Below are positions 18,527 through 27,053 of a DNA stretch of 64,000 nucleotides, in pieces. A program made the position numbers and the translations under genes. The DNA is taken from the NCBI RefSeq assembly GCF_014204945.1, contig NZ_JACHMN010000003.1, positions 62,001 to 126,000 of the forward strand. The letters run 5' to 3'. This DNA comes from Allocatelliglobosispora scoriae (GTDB taxonomy: Bacteria > Actinomycetota > Actinomycetes > Mycobacteriales > Micromonosporaceae). Numbering within the stretch: the first letter of the stretch is position 1; each line of letters begins with the position of its first letter. The notes under the pieces are model-generated. The model made no database searches, was not told the origin of the DNA, and saw only the letters and a program-made list of their open reading frames with translations.

Positions 18527-19786
18527 CTAGTTGATCGGCTCGTTGACCGGAGGATTCTGTCCTGTCAACGACACATCGGCCCGGGGCTGCGGAATCGTCC
18601 GCGACACCGGCGCAAGACGCTGCCAGACGCTGATGTATTTACGGGCCTGATGCTCCCAGGCGAGATCGGCGGCGAAGAGCCGCAGACCGGCCTCGCGCAT
18701 CGAGAGCAGGGCCCGCTCGTCATCGAGCATCTCATCGAGAGCCTTGGCGAACTCGTCCGGAGAGGCGCTCGTCACATAGCGCGCGGCACCCTCGGTGATC
18801 CGGACCGTCTCCAGCAGGTCGGTCGCGACGACCGGAACGCCACGGGCGACATACTCCACCGTCTTCGCCATGGTGGAGAGCTCCGCCATCCGGGTCCGCG
18901 GGTCGGGCTGGATGCCGATCGTCGCGCTCGCGAGCAGCGCGTCGACCTCGGCGCCGCCGAGCCAGCCGGTGAAGCTGACCACGTCGTCGAGCTTGCCGTC
19001 GCTCACCATCGAGCGCAGGGCGGGCAGGCACTCGCCGTCCCCGGCGATGACGAGCTCCCAGCCCTCCCGGCCGCGCATCTCGGCGAGCCGGGCGGCGGCG
19101 TTGACCGCGATGTCGACCCGGTCCTGCTCGTTGATGACGCCGAGATAGACGATGCGCTTGCGGGGCCCGACGGGGGCCGTCGCCGAGCCGGTGACCTCCG
19201 TGGCGGACGGGCCGTTGCGCACGACGGTCACCCGGTCGGGCCGGCAGCCGCCGCGCTCGATCGCGATCTGGCGATAGGACTCGTTGGTCGAGACCACCCA
19301 CGAGGCGCAGCGCATCGAGAGCTTCTCGTTGACCCGCAGCAGCCAGCTGACCAGGCCCTTGGGCTGGTCGGTCTTGATCTCGTAGAGCTCGGGGCTCAGG
19401 TCGTGGTGATCGAAGACGAACGGCTTGCGCAGCGCCCGCATCAGCAGGGCGAGCGGCCAGAAGACGTCCGGCGGGTTGCAGGCCTGCACCGCGCGGACCC
19501 GCTGGCGCAGCACGAGGCCCATCAGCCGCCACGAGACGGCGAGGAAGGCCCAGATGAACTCGACCGCGAACGAGATGACCCCCTGGCCGCCGAACGGCTG
19601 GCGGAAGGATCGGATCGCCGTGTCCCGGGAGCCGGGAAGGTGCTTCAGCTTCTCCTCACCCGATGGGCAGATCACCGAAACCCGGTATCCGGCCTGTTCA
19701 AGGGCGAGGCATTCGCGGATCACCCGCCGGTCACGCTCGACCGGGAGATTGACGACGATTATGACTATGTGCGGACGATAAGTCAC
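18527..19786 (-). CDS. Family 4 glycosyltransferase
   Basis: This 419-residue GT-B protein is a retaining transferase. The N-domain opens with [14 protein letters not shown] and contains [13 protein letters not shown]; the C-domain has [21 protein letters not shown] and [15 protein letters not shown] in place of the usual EX7E region. Two hydrophobic stretches ([14 protein letters not shown] and [10 protein letters not shown]) suggest membrane association. The GTG at 19786 has GGAGGG nine bases upstream. It is divergent from the GT2 gene at 19906. Confidence 0.87.
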   Translation of the reverse strand: MTYRPHIVIIVVNLPVERDRRVIRECLALEQAGYRVSVICPSGEEKLKHLPGSRDTAIRSFRQPFGGQGVISFAVEFIWAFLAVSWRLMGLVLRQRVRAVQACNPPDVFWPLALLMRALRKPFVFDHHDLSPELYEIKTDQPKGLVSWLLRVNEKLSMRCASWVVSTNESYRQIAIERGGCRPDRVTVVRNGPSATEVTGSATAPVGPRKRIVYLGVINEQDRVDIAVNAAARLAEMRGREGWELVIAGDGECLPALRSMVSDGKLDDVVSFTGWLGGAEVDALLASATIGIQPDPRTRMAELSTMAKTVEYVARGVPVVATDLLETVRITEGAARYVTSASPDEFAKALDEMLDDERALLSMREAGLRLFAADLAWEHQARKYISVWQRLAPVSRTIPQPRADVSLTGQNPPVNEPIN

Positions 19787-19893
19787 TCAGCGACCCTCCC
19801 TCATCGGCTCCACCTGCGGCAATGGCTGTTCGGCTGACCACCGATGTCGGGGATGTGACACAGGCCGGTGGTGTGTCCCCTGCGTGGGGCAGG

Positions 19894-19899
19894 CAAACT
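19894..19899 (+). promoter_or_regulatory. -10-like hexamer CAAACT, leaderless type
   Basis: CAAACT is followed by six bases and the GTG at 19906. The first base departs from TANNNT, so support is weaker than at 48901. Confidence 0.3.
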
Positions 19900-19905
19900 C
19901 GTGCC

Positions 19906-20712
19906 GTGACAAGCGTCGTGATTCCCGCCCATAACGAGGCGGCCGTGATCGACCGGTGCCTGCGGCGGCTGCCCGGCGACGCCGAGGTGATCGTCATCCC
20001 CAACGGCTGCACCGACAACACGGCCGAGATCGCGCGTGGTCACGTCGGCGTGAACGTGATCGAGCTAGCACAACCGGGCAAATCGGGTGCGTTGCGCGCC
20101 GGTGACGCGGTGGCGAAGTCCTTCCCGCGGATCTACCTGGACGCCGACATCGAGCTGTCACCCGGCGCCATCGACGCCCTCGTCGCCGCGATCGAGGCGG
20201 GCGCGCTCGCCGCCGTGCCGCGCCGCGAGCTGGTGCTCCGCGGCCGCCCCTGGACCGTCCGCGCTTACTACGCCATTCACGGCAGACTGCCCGCGGTCCG
20301 CGACGGGCTCTACGGCCGGGGCGCGATCGTGCTCGCCGAGGCCGCGCGGGCGAGGTTCGACGAGTTCCCCGAGGCGATCGCCGACGACCTCTTCCTCGAC
20401 TCGGTCGTGAGCCAGGACGAGCGGGTCGCCGTCGCCGACGCCGTCGCCTCGGTGGAGGCCCCGGCGAAGCTGAACGACCTGGTCCGGCGCTTGATCCGGG
20501 TGCGCGCGGGCAACTCCGCGCTGCGCGGTGCGGCGACCGGGGTCCGGCAGTCCGACCGCTGGTCCTGGCTGCGCGATGTCGTCGCGCAGCGGCCGTGGCT
20601 GCTACCGGCCGGTGTCTGGTACGCGGGGGTCACGCTCTATGCCGCATGGCAAGCCGGCCGTAAATCCGAGATCGCGTGGGGGCGCGACGATTCGAGGAGT
20701 GTCTCCGCATGA
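19906..20712 (+). CDS. Family 2 glycosyltransferase, short
   Basis: The 268-residue GT-A protein opens directly with SVVIPAHNEAAVIDRCLRRL and has NGCTDNTAEI, a YLDADIEL metal-binding motif (DAD) and an acidic site FPEAIADDLFLDS. The length is at the low end for GT2, so it is probably a soluble transferase. The GTG at 19906 fits the family start and lies six bases after CAAACT; the open frame upstream to 19822 shows no similarity. The stop overlaps the next start (ATGA). Confidence 0.85.
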   Translation: MTSVVIPAHNEAAVIDRCLRRLPGDAEVIVIPNGCTDNTAEIARGHVGVNVIELAQPGKSGALRAGDAVAKSFPRIYLDADIELSPGAIDALVAAIEAGALAAVPRRELVLRGRPWTVRAYYAIHGRLPAVRDGLYGRGAIVLAEAARARFDEFPEAIADDLFLDSVVSQDERVAVADAVASVEAPAKLNDLVRRLIRVRAGNSALRGAATGVRQSDRWSWLRDVVAQRPWLLPAGVWYAGVTLYAAWQAGRKSEIAWGRDDSRSVSA

Positions 20713-21605
20713 ACCCGATGGTCTCCGTGATCGTCGTCTCCTACAACAGTGCCGACCTGATCGGCGCCAGCCTGAGCGGGCTGAAGAACAGCTCGATCAG
20801 CCACGAGCTGATCGTGGTCGACAACGCCTCCCAGGACGGCTCAGCCGACCGGGTCGAGGCGGACTTCCCCTCGGCCGATGTCGTGCGCCTGCCGGAGAAT
20901 GTCGGCTTCGCCCGCGCGATCAACGCCGGTGCGCAGCGGGCCGCCGGTGACTGGATCCTGATGCTCAATCCGGACGCCGAGCCCGTCGGCGACCTGCTGG
21001 AGGCCTTCGTCTCGCACGCCCTCGACCGGGGCGGGCGGATCCTCGCCGGTCGCACCCTGCACGCCGACGGCACCGACGACGGCCGCTCGGTCTTCGCGAT
21101 GCCGACGATCTGGGGGCTGGTCTGCTTCGCCACCGGCCTCTCCACGGCGTTCCGGCGATCGCGCCTGTTCAACCCCGATGAGCTGCCCGGACTCGACCGG
21201 ACCCGGGCCACCACGGTCCCGGCCGCCTCGGGCTGCGTGCTCCTGGTCGAACGGGCGCTCTTCACGAAGCTGGGCGGGTTCACCCCGACCTACTTCATGT
21301 ACGGCGAGGACATCGACCTCTGCATGCGCGCCGCCGACCTGGGCGAGCGGGTGTCGCTCGTGCCCGAGGCGAAGGTCGTGCACGTGGGCGGCGCCTCATC
21401 GACGAGCGCGGGCAAGCTGGCGCTGCTGATGCGGGGCAAGGCGACCGTCTTCCACCTGCGCTGGCCCGGTGCCCGGGGTGCGGTGGCGCGAGGCCTGCTG
21501 AGCTTCGGTGTCGGTGTCCGCGCCCTGGGGTCGGCGGTCACCGGTCACGCGGTCATGTGGCGGGTGGTGTGGCGGGACCGGAAGACCTGGCTCGCCGGTT
21601 GGTGA
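20709..21605 (+). CDS. Family 2 glycosyltransferase, rhamnosyltransferase-like
   Basis: A 298-residue GT-A protein of the WbbL/rhamnosyltransferase kind: VSVIVVSYNSADLIGASL, VDNASQDGSAD, NVGFARAINAGA, the DxD-like LNPDAEP, and the FMYGEDIDLCMRAADLG acceptor-site motif. The C-terminus has a hydrophobic stretch and basic residues (WRVVWRDRKTW). The ATG at 20709 overlaps the upstream stop and has GAGGAG about ten bases before it. Its last 53 bases overlap the end of the flippase gene on the other strand. Confidence 0.88.
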   Translation: MNPMVSVIVVSYNSADLIGASLSGLKNSSISHELIVVDNASQDGSADRVEADFPSADVVRLPENVGFARAINAGAQRAAGDWILMLNPDAEPVGDLLEAFVSHALDRGGRILAGRTLHADGTDDGRSVFAMPTIWGLVCFATGLSTAFRRSRLFNPDELPGLDRTRATTVPAASGCVLLVERALFTKLGGFTPTYFMYGEDIDLCMRAADLGERVSLVPEAKVVHVGGASSTSAGKLALLMRGKATVFHLRWPGARGAVARGLLSFGVGVRALGSAVTGHAVMWRVVWRDRKTWLAGW

Positions 21606-23106
21606 TCACCGTGACCACCTTCTGGCGTACCACCGAGTCGAGCAGGACCAGCGCGGTGCCGGCGGTGACCGCGGCGGCCGAGCCGACGATGACCAGGCGG
21701 AGGAAGCTGTTGATCCCGCCCGGCAGCAGCTCCTCGAAGGCGTAGCCGACACCGTAGGTGATGCCGCCAACGAGCACGACCGGGATCAGCGGCACCAGCA
21801 GCGTGCGCACCGGCACCCGCAGCACCCGGCGGTAGGTCACCCAGATCATCGCCACCGTGATGGCGAACTCGCCGAGGAAGGCCGCGACGGCGATCGCGAC
21901 GAGCCGGGTGATGCCGGCGTCGTCGCGGGTGAGCCACACCGCGAGCAGCATGCCCGCGAGATTGAGCCCGGCGGCGATCCAGGTGAAGAGCGCGGGCAGG
22001 CCGGGACGCTGCGCGGCCTGCAGGCCGGGCGCGAGCAGGTTGCCGATGACGCTGATGGCGAAGAAGGCGCAGAGGATGCGCAGCGGCGTCGTGGCGTCGG
22101 CCCACTGCGGCCCGATGAAGTTGGCGAAGGATTCCGCGCTCGCGGCGAGGATCGCCAGCACCGGCGTGCTGAAGAGCATGCCGAGGTGGACCAGGCGGCG
22201 CAGGTTGGCCGCGAGCAGCCGGTTGTCGGCGTTGTGCCGGGCGAGCTCGGGCAGGGAGACCTGCTGCAGGCCGCGGGCGGAGATGTCGAGCGCCATCTGG
22301 GAGAAGCGCTGCGCGAAGCGGTACTGGCCGATCGCGGTCGGGCCGAGGAACTGGCCCATGATGATCGCGTCGGAGCGGGTGGCGATGAAGTTGCCGATCG
22401 AGCCCGAGATGGTCTGCAGCGACGTGGTCCGGATGTCGATCAGCGCCGGTTTCAACACCGCCCAGCGCGGCCGCCGGGGGCGCCACGGCGTGATCCGCCA
22501 GAGCAGGAAGGCCGCCACGACCGGGGTGACGAGCTGCTGGGTCACGAGGGCCCACACGCCCGCGCCGGCCAGTGCGGCGCCGAGTCCCGCCAGGCCTCCG
22601 GCCAACCCCGCGGCGAGTACGCGCACCGCGATCGTCTTCATGGCGAGCTTGCGGTTGAGTACGGCGTCGGGGATGACGTTGATCGCCGAGAGCAGGATCA
22701 CCGGGGCGAGCGCGAGACAGACCGGGATCATCTCGGGCAGGCCGTTGGCGGCGGCCCAGAGCGGCGTGATCGCGATGAAGAGGAGCGTGAAGACGACGGC
22801 ACCGCCGACGGTGCTCCAGAACGCCGCGTCGAGGTGGTCCTCGGTGATGTCGTTGTGCTGGATGACGGCCATGGTCGGGCCGTGTTCGAGCAGCACGAGC
22901 GCGAGCGTCACCCACAGCATCGCCAGCGTCATCACGCCGAACTGGCGGGGCGTGAGCACGGCGGCGAGGCCGAGCTGGAGCAGCGCGGTGATCAGGTAAC
23001 CACCGGCGGTGTAGACGTAGGACCAGGCCAGGGTGCGGGAGAGCCTGCCGCCGCCACGTTCGACGGTGGCGGCGGCAGCGGGCGTGCTCTCCTCGATCGC
23101 GGTCAC
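21553..23106 (-). CDS. Wzx-type polysaccharide flippase (MATE/MOP superfamily)
   Basis: The protein moves lipid-linked glycan units across the membrane. About 517 residues contain 12-14 hydrophobic helices; family traits are the start LAWSYVYTAGGYLITALLQLG, LTPRQFGVMTLAM, GQFLGPTAIGQYRFAQRF and LRILCAFFAISVIGNLLAPG. The GTG at 23106 overlaps the stop of the beta-helix gene (GTGA); the frame continues upstream to 23391 but only inside that gene. The 3' end overlaps the GT2 gene on the plus strand by 53 bases. Confidence 0.87.
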   Translation of the reverse strand: MTAIEESTPAAAATVERGGGRLSRTLAWSYVYTAGGYLITALLQLGLAAVLTPRQFGVMTLAMLWVTLALVLLEHGPTMAVIQHNDITEDHLDAAFWSTVGGAVVFTLLFIAITPLWAAANGLPEMIPVCLALAPVILLSAINVIPDAVLNRKLAMKTIAVRVLAAGLAGGLAGLGAALAGAGVWALVTQQLVTPVVAAFLLWRITPWRPRRPRWAVLKPALIDIRTTSLQTISGSIGNFIATRSDAIIMGQFLGPTAIGQYRFAQRFSQMALDISARGLQQVSLPELARHNADNRLLAANLRRLVHLGMLFSTPVLAILAASAESFANFIGPQWADATTPLRILCAFFAISVIGNLLAPGLQAAQRPGLPALFTWIAAGLNLAGMLLAVWLTRDDAGITRLVAIAVAAFLGEFAITVAMIWVTYRRVLRVPVRTLLVPLIPVVLVGGITYGVGYAFEELLPGGINSFLRLVIVGSAAAVTAGTALVLLDSVVRQKVVTVITNRRARSSGPATPPAT

Positions 23107-24191
23107 GGCGCGGGCACAGCCTTCCCGTTGCTGAACTTGTTGCCGGACCACTCGTTGCCGGAGTTGTACTCCCAGTGCGCGGCGGGCCCGTAGGCACCGC
23201 ACTGCGGCTGGAAGTCGGTGCCGAAGGTGTTGTTGCGGACCTTGATGTTGATCGCGGACTTCTCCGTCGCACCGGCGTAGAGGCAGTAGGCGCCGCCGGA
23301 GAAGTGGTTGCCCTCGACCAGCACGTCGTGGACCGGCAACCCCTCGGAGTAGAACGACACCGAGGAGGAGCAGTAGCCGATGCTGTGGCACTCCAGCCAG
23401 TTGTGGATCAGCTGCACGTCGTAGTCGCCGTGACCCGCGACCGCGGCGTTGTGGCTGCCCTCGCCGGTGTTGGAGTCGTGGATGTAGGAGTCGATGATGA
23501 GCACGCGGTCGCCGAGCCGGGCTCCCGTACCGCCGCCGTGCACGTTGCAGCGGCGGCAGGTGAAGCCGTCGTAGGCGATGACGGGGAAGTCGAAGGACTT
23601 CCGGTTGCCGTCGACCTCGGTGTCCTCGATCACGACGTTGTCACGCGGGTACTTCTTGTTGAGCGGCGTGCCGATCGTGCCGCGGGCGCAGGACCCGACG
23701 ATCCGGCTGCGCTTGATCGTGACGTTGCGCGCCTCGATCTGGATGCACCCGCGTACGTCCAGCGAATCGATGACCGTGTTGTCCTTGGTCACCAGGATCG
23801 AGCCGGAGGGCTTGAGCACGGTGCCCTTCGGCACGCCGGTGTTGTCGGGGCCGGGCCAGCCGGGCAGGGTCGACTTCGGCGGCGGTGACGACGTCACCGG
23901 AACCTTGGTCGAGGAGAGGCCGGTCGGCTCGGCCGACGGGGACGCAGCTGCGCTGCTCGTCGCGCCGGCCGAGGAGGGTGCGGTCGCGTCGACGGACGGC
24001 GTCGGGCCCTCGGTCTCGGTGGTCTTGTGCGCCACCGGTTCGGCGAGCACGCTCTTGGTCACCAGGAATCCACCGGCGACGACGGCGACGACGCTGACGG
24101 TGACGATGATCCAGCGCCGCAGCATGATGGTCTGCCGCCGCGTTCTTCCCGGGCGGCCGGGCGGCGGCGGTGACACGGTCTCGACGGGCAT
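23103..24191 (-). CDS. Membrane-anchored right-handed beta-helix protein
   Basis: The 362-residue protein has a short basic cytoplasmic tail, one transmembrane helix (about residues 25-47, WIIVTVSVVAVVAGGFLV), a Ser/Thr/Pro-rich spacer (about 55-105) and an extracellular right-handed parallel beta-helix (about 115-350) made of short N-and-D-rich turns such as DNTVIDSLDVRG, ARNVTIKRSRIVG and DNVVIEDTEVDG. At least eight cysteines (for example CRRCN, LECHSIGYCS) suggest disulphides. Such folds commonly cleave or epimerise polysaccharide; no lyase motif is recognised. It is coupled to the flippase gene, so it probably handles the same glycan outside the cell. Confidence 0.82.
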   Translation of the reverse strand: MPVETVSPPPPGRPGRTRRQTIMLRRWIIVTVSVVAVVAGGFLVTKSVLAEPVAHKTTETEGPTPSVDATAPSSAGATSSAAASPSAEPTGLSSTKVPVTSSPPPKSTLPGWPGPDNTGVPKGTVLKPSGSILVTKDNTVIDSLDVRGCIQIEARNVTIKRSRIVGSCARGTIGTPLNKKYPRDNVVIEDTEVDGNRKSFDFPVIAYDGFTCRRCNVHGGGTGARLGDRVLIIDSYIHDSNTGEGSHNAAVAGHGDYDVQLIHNWLECHSIGYCSSSVSFYSEGLPVHDVLVEGNHFSGGAYCLYAGATEKSAINIKVRNNTFGTDFQPQCGAYGPAAHWEYNSGNEWSGNKFSNGKAVPAP

Positions 24192-24205
24192 GTGCAGTCG
24201 TCTCC

Positions 24206-25270
24206 TCAGGCCTTGCCGAGCAAGGGTCGGTAGAAGGCAGTCAGGTCCTGTTCCAGACCCCGGGCCGTATAACGGGCCAGCACCCGCTCCGACGCGAGCC
24301 GGCCCGCTTTGGCGATCGCCTCCGGATCGCGCACGTGCCGCAGCATCGCGTCCTCGGCCGTGACGGCGAACGCGAGCAGGTCGCCGTCGTCGATGGGCGC
24401 GCAGAACGACGGGTCGAAGAGCTCCCGGCCGCCCATGCCGGTGTAGCCGATCACGTAGCAGCCGCTCGCCATCGCCTCGGCGGGTGGCAGACCGAAGCCC
24501 TCACGCTCGGCGAAGCTGAAGAAGAGCGAGCAGGAGCGCAGCGCCTCGGCCGCTTGCGCCTCGGTGAAGCCCTCGATCGGCACGAGCTCCCAGCCCGCGA
24601 GCACACCGCGAGCACGCAGCGTGTGCAGGAGCTGCTCGCGCTCGGCGGGGCGGCGCCGGACGGTGTAGGCGATCCGCTTCCCGGCCGGGGTCAGCGGCGG
24701 ATGGAAGAGGTGGCTCTCCACGACGTTGCGGGCCCGGTGCACCGGGATCTCCGGGAACGTGTGCTGCAGCAGCGCCTCGCTGTCCGCCGAGACGGCGAGC
24801 AGGGCGACGATGTTGGCGATCCCGGCATAGGGGGCGCCGGCCTCGCTGGCGGCGAAGGGGGTGTGGTCGAAGGTGTGATAGGCGCCCTGGTTGAAGATGA
24901 CTTTCCGCAGCTCAGGGGGGAAGGCGTCGAGGGCCGGTCCGTACCACTCGGGGATGACGAGGATGTCGTTCGGCCCGAAGGTCGCCTCCGGGAAGGAGGT
25001 CACGACGGTGTCGTTGACGAACCAATCGCAGTGGAAACCCCGCTTGGTGTGCAGCACCGCGGCCGTGATCCCGATCCCGTTGAGGATGTCGACGTGGCGG
25101 TAGATCGTGCGCACGCCGCCGGAGTGGTGCGCGCGATCCGGGCACACGTAGTAGACCGTCGGCGCCGCGTCCGGCTCGCCGACGATCTCGATCCGCGGCG
25201 GGCGACGCGATCGCAGGTCTCTTGCGAGGCCCGCATTGCGCACCAGGTCACGTATTCCTCCCACGATCAC
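24206..25270 (-). CDS. Family 4/1 glycosyltransferase
   Basis: The 354-residue protein is a GT-B transferase. The N-half has YVCPDRAHHSGGVRTIYRHV and an IFNQGAYHTF motif; the C-half has AYTVRRRPAEREQ, PIEGFTEAQAAEALR and the acceptor/donor motif FFSFAEREGFGLPPAEAMAS, which contains the conserved E-X7-E. Similar proteins are found in actinobacterial and cyanobacterial glycan loci. The GTG at 25270 lies six bases after TATTGT, a leaderless arrangement; a second in-frame GTG at 25264 is possible. It is divergent from the GT2 gene at 25445. Confidence 0.83.
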   Translation of the reverse strand: MIVGGIRDLVRNAGLARDLRSRRPPRIEIVGEPDAAPTVYYVCPDRAHHSGGVRTIYRHVDILNGIGITAAVLHTKRGFHCDWFVNDTVVTSFPEATFGPNDILVIPEWYGPALDAFPPELRKVIFNQGAYHTFDHTPFAASEAGAPYAGIANIVALLAVSADSEALLQHTFPEIPVHRARNVVESHLFHPPLTPAGKRIAYTVRRRPAEREQLLHTLRARGVLAGWELVPIEGFTEAQAAEALRSCSLFFSFAEREGFGLPPAEAMASGCYVIGYTGMGGRELFDPSFCAPIDDGDLLAFAVTAEDAMLRHVRDPEAIAKAGRLASERVLARYTARGLEQDLTAFYRPLLGKA

Positions 25271-25276
25271 CCTGCG

Positions 25277-25282
25277 ACAATA
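25277..25282 (-). promoter_or_regulatory. -10 hexamer TATTGT, leaderless type
   Basis: Read on the minus strand, TATTGT-CGCAGG precedes the GTG at 25270 with a gap of six bases, the same spacing as at 3130, 12179 and 48913. Confidence 0.45.
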
Positions 25283-25444
25283 GTGCGGGCGCCGACCTCG
25301 CTACTGTCGCCATCGCGACACCCACCCGGTACGTTCGCGCTGGGTACCCCCTTCGTTCCGGGCTGTAGCGTGTCGTCGACACAGCGTCGGCGCGGGCTCG
25401 CGGGGCCGCCCGCGGACACGCCATCAGCTACACCAGGAGGAGCC

Positions 25445-26323
25445 ATGGCGACCCTCGCCATCGGGATGCCGGTCTACAACCGGGCGGCTTATCTGGAGCG
25501 CACGCTGGCCTGCCTGCGCGACCAGGAGTACGCGGACATCGAGGTGCTGATCGCGGACAACGCCTCCACCGATGACACGTTCGAGGTGGCGAAGGCTGCG
25601 GCGAAGGAGGATCCGCGCATCCGCGTGATCCAGCACGCCGAGAACATGGGTGCGATCCCCAACTTCAACTACGTCTTCCACCACACCACCGCGCCGTACT
25701 TCGCCTGGCTGGCCTCGGACGACATGTTCGACCCGCGCTTCTTCGCCCGGATGGTGGCGATGCTCGACGCGCGTCCGGACGCGGTCTGCGCCATGTCGCA
25801 GGTGCAGCTCATCGACGGTGACGACCAGCCGATCGACGGTGTCGACGAGAATGTGCGTTCGGACGATCCGGATCCGGCCGTCAGGTTCGCCGACTTTGCC
25901 GGTTGGGGGCACTTCTGCCAGTTCACCTTCGGTGTCACCCGACGATCGGCGATGCTGCAGACCGGATTGATGCCGAAATTCTGGACGGGTGACCGGCTCT
26001 ACTGCGCCGAGCTCGCGCTGACCGGGCCGATGCTGCGTGACCAGGAGCGGCTCTACTTCATCCGGCAGCACCTCGACCGCGCGACCCGGGCGATGGGGCG
26101 CAAGGACAACTCCGCCGTCAACGCCTACCTGACCCCCAACGGCTCCCGCGCCTTCGTGCTGCACTACGCCAAGGAGCTGCGGGCCTCCATCGAGCGGGCG
26201 CCGATCACCGAGGCGCAGAAGCGGGACTGCCGCAAGGCCCTCAACGTCTGGGCCCTGCGCAACTGGTCCAAGCTCGGCCGCAGCACCGGCCGCCGCGTCC
26301 TGGAAGTGATGACCCGCAAATAG
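25445..26323 (+). CDS. Family 2 glycosyltransferase
   Basis: A 292-residue GT-A enzyme: LAIGMPVYNRAAYLERTLAC, ADNASTDDTFEVAK, ENMGAIPNFNYVF and the metal site WLASDDMFDPRFF. It resembles the transferase at 15305 (same IGxPVxN and A/S-DD arrangement), so the two may be related donors in one repeat unit. The ATG has an ideal AGGAGGAG site. The stop codon is followed at once by the family C inverted repeat. Confidence 0.88.
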   Translation: MATLAIGMPVYNRAAYLERTLACLRDQEYADIEVLIADNASTDDTFEVAKAAAKEDPRIRVIQHAENMGAIPNFNYVFHHTTAPYFAWLASDDMFDPRFFARMVAMLDARPDAVCAMSQVQLIDGDDQPIDGVDENVRSDDPDPAVRFADFAGWGHFCQFTFGVTRRSAMLQTGLMPKFWTGDRLYCAELALTGPMLRDQERLYFIRQHLDRATRAMGRKDNSAVNAYLTPNGSRAFVLHYAKELRASIERAPITEAQKRDCRKALNVWALRNWSKLGRSTGRRVLEVMTRK

Positions 26324-26408
26324 CCAAGATCGCCGCAACTCTTCAAGAGTTGTGCTTAAGGCCTGGCGGCCTGAAGCAACAACTCTTGAAGAGTTGCGGC
26401 GATCTTGG
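26324..26408 (+). repeat. Family C long inverted repeat, copy 1
   Basis: Arms CCAAGATCGCCGCAACTCTT and complement pair over about 35 bases; each arm itself contains the palindrome AACTCTTCAAGAGTT. The element fills the whole gap between the two convergent stop codons (TAG 26321-26323 and TGA 26412-26410). Family C recurs at 50595-50633. Confidence 0.9.
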
Positions 26409-26409
26409 G

Positions 26410-27051
26410 TCAGAACGACAGGCGGGCCTTCGTGGTCCAGAAGGCCTCGGCGTAACGGGAGCGGCACTCCATGCCGCGCAGCCTCGCCAGCCCCAGGAAG
26501 ACCTCGTCGTCCCACCAGTCCCGGGCCTTCTGCGACGGGAAGTGCTCGTGCAGCAGGGCGACCTTATGCCGGGCCACCTCGTTGTCGAGGGCGACATACA
26601 GATGCGGGCGGCCGAGGTCGCCGTCCCACTTGGGGATCTCGTAGTGCAGGGCCAGCGCGTCCCGGAACGACGTCGGCACCAGCTCGGCGAGGAGCCGGTG
26701 GTCCTGGTGGGCGTCGTGCCGGGCCGGGCAGAGGACCAGGTCGGGCTCGCCCGCCACCGAGACGACCTCGCCGAGGAACTCCTTCACCGCGTTCCAGTGC
26801 GCCGGCAGGCGGCTGTCGGGCAGCTCGTGCTGGACGAAGGTGAGCTCCGCACCAGGCAGGAACGCCCTGGCCGCCGAGTGTGCCTCGGCGACCCGGTCCG
26901 GTGATCCGGTGGCGAGCGCGTAGGTCACGCGTACCCCCGGATTGGTCTTGGCGAGGGTGAGCAGCGTGCCGCCGACGGCGATCTCGATGTCGTCGGGGTG
27001 CGCGCCGATCGCGACCAGGTTGCGGATGCCGGGGAGGGCGAGTGAGCGCAC
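26410..27051 (-). CDS. PIG-L (LmbE) family N-deacetylase
   Basis: The 213-residue enzyme belongs to the zinc-dependent deacetylases that remove acetyl groups from GlcNAc-type sugars. AHPDD near residue 16 carries the metal-binding His and Asp and the catalytic Asp; the third ligand and acid-base His appear in HDAHQDHR. The GTG at 27051 falls just after the stop of the nucleotidyltransferase gene (27054-27056), so the genes are coupled. In this operon it could deacetylate a nucleotide- or lipid-linked amino sugar before further decoration. Confidence 0.85.
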   Translation of the reverse strand: MRSLALPGIRNLVAIGAHPDDIEIAVGGTLLTLAKTNPGVRVTYALATGSPDRVAEAHSAARAFLPGAELTFVQHELPDSRLPAHWNAVKEFLGEVVSVAGEPDLVLCPARHDAHQDHRLLAELVPTSFRDALALHYEIPKWDGDLGRPHLYVALDNEVARHKVALLHEHFPSQKARDWWDDEVFLGLARLRGMECRSRYAEAFWTTKARLSF

Positions 27052-27053
27052 GC

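Noticed and set aside
23107-23391. N-terminal extension of the flippase
   Set aside because: The translation there is Arg/Leu low-complexity and lies inside the beta-helix gene in another frame; the GTGA overlap gives a better start.
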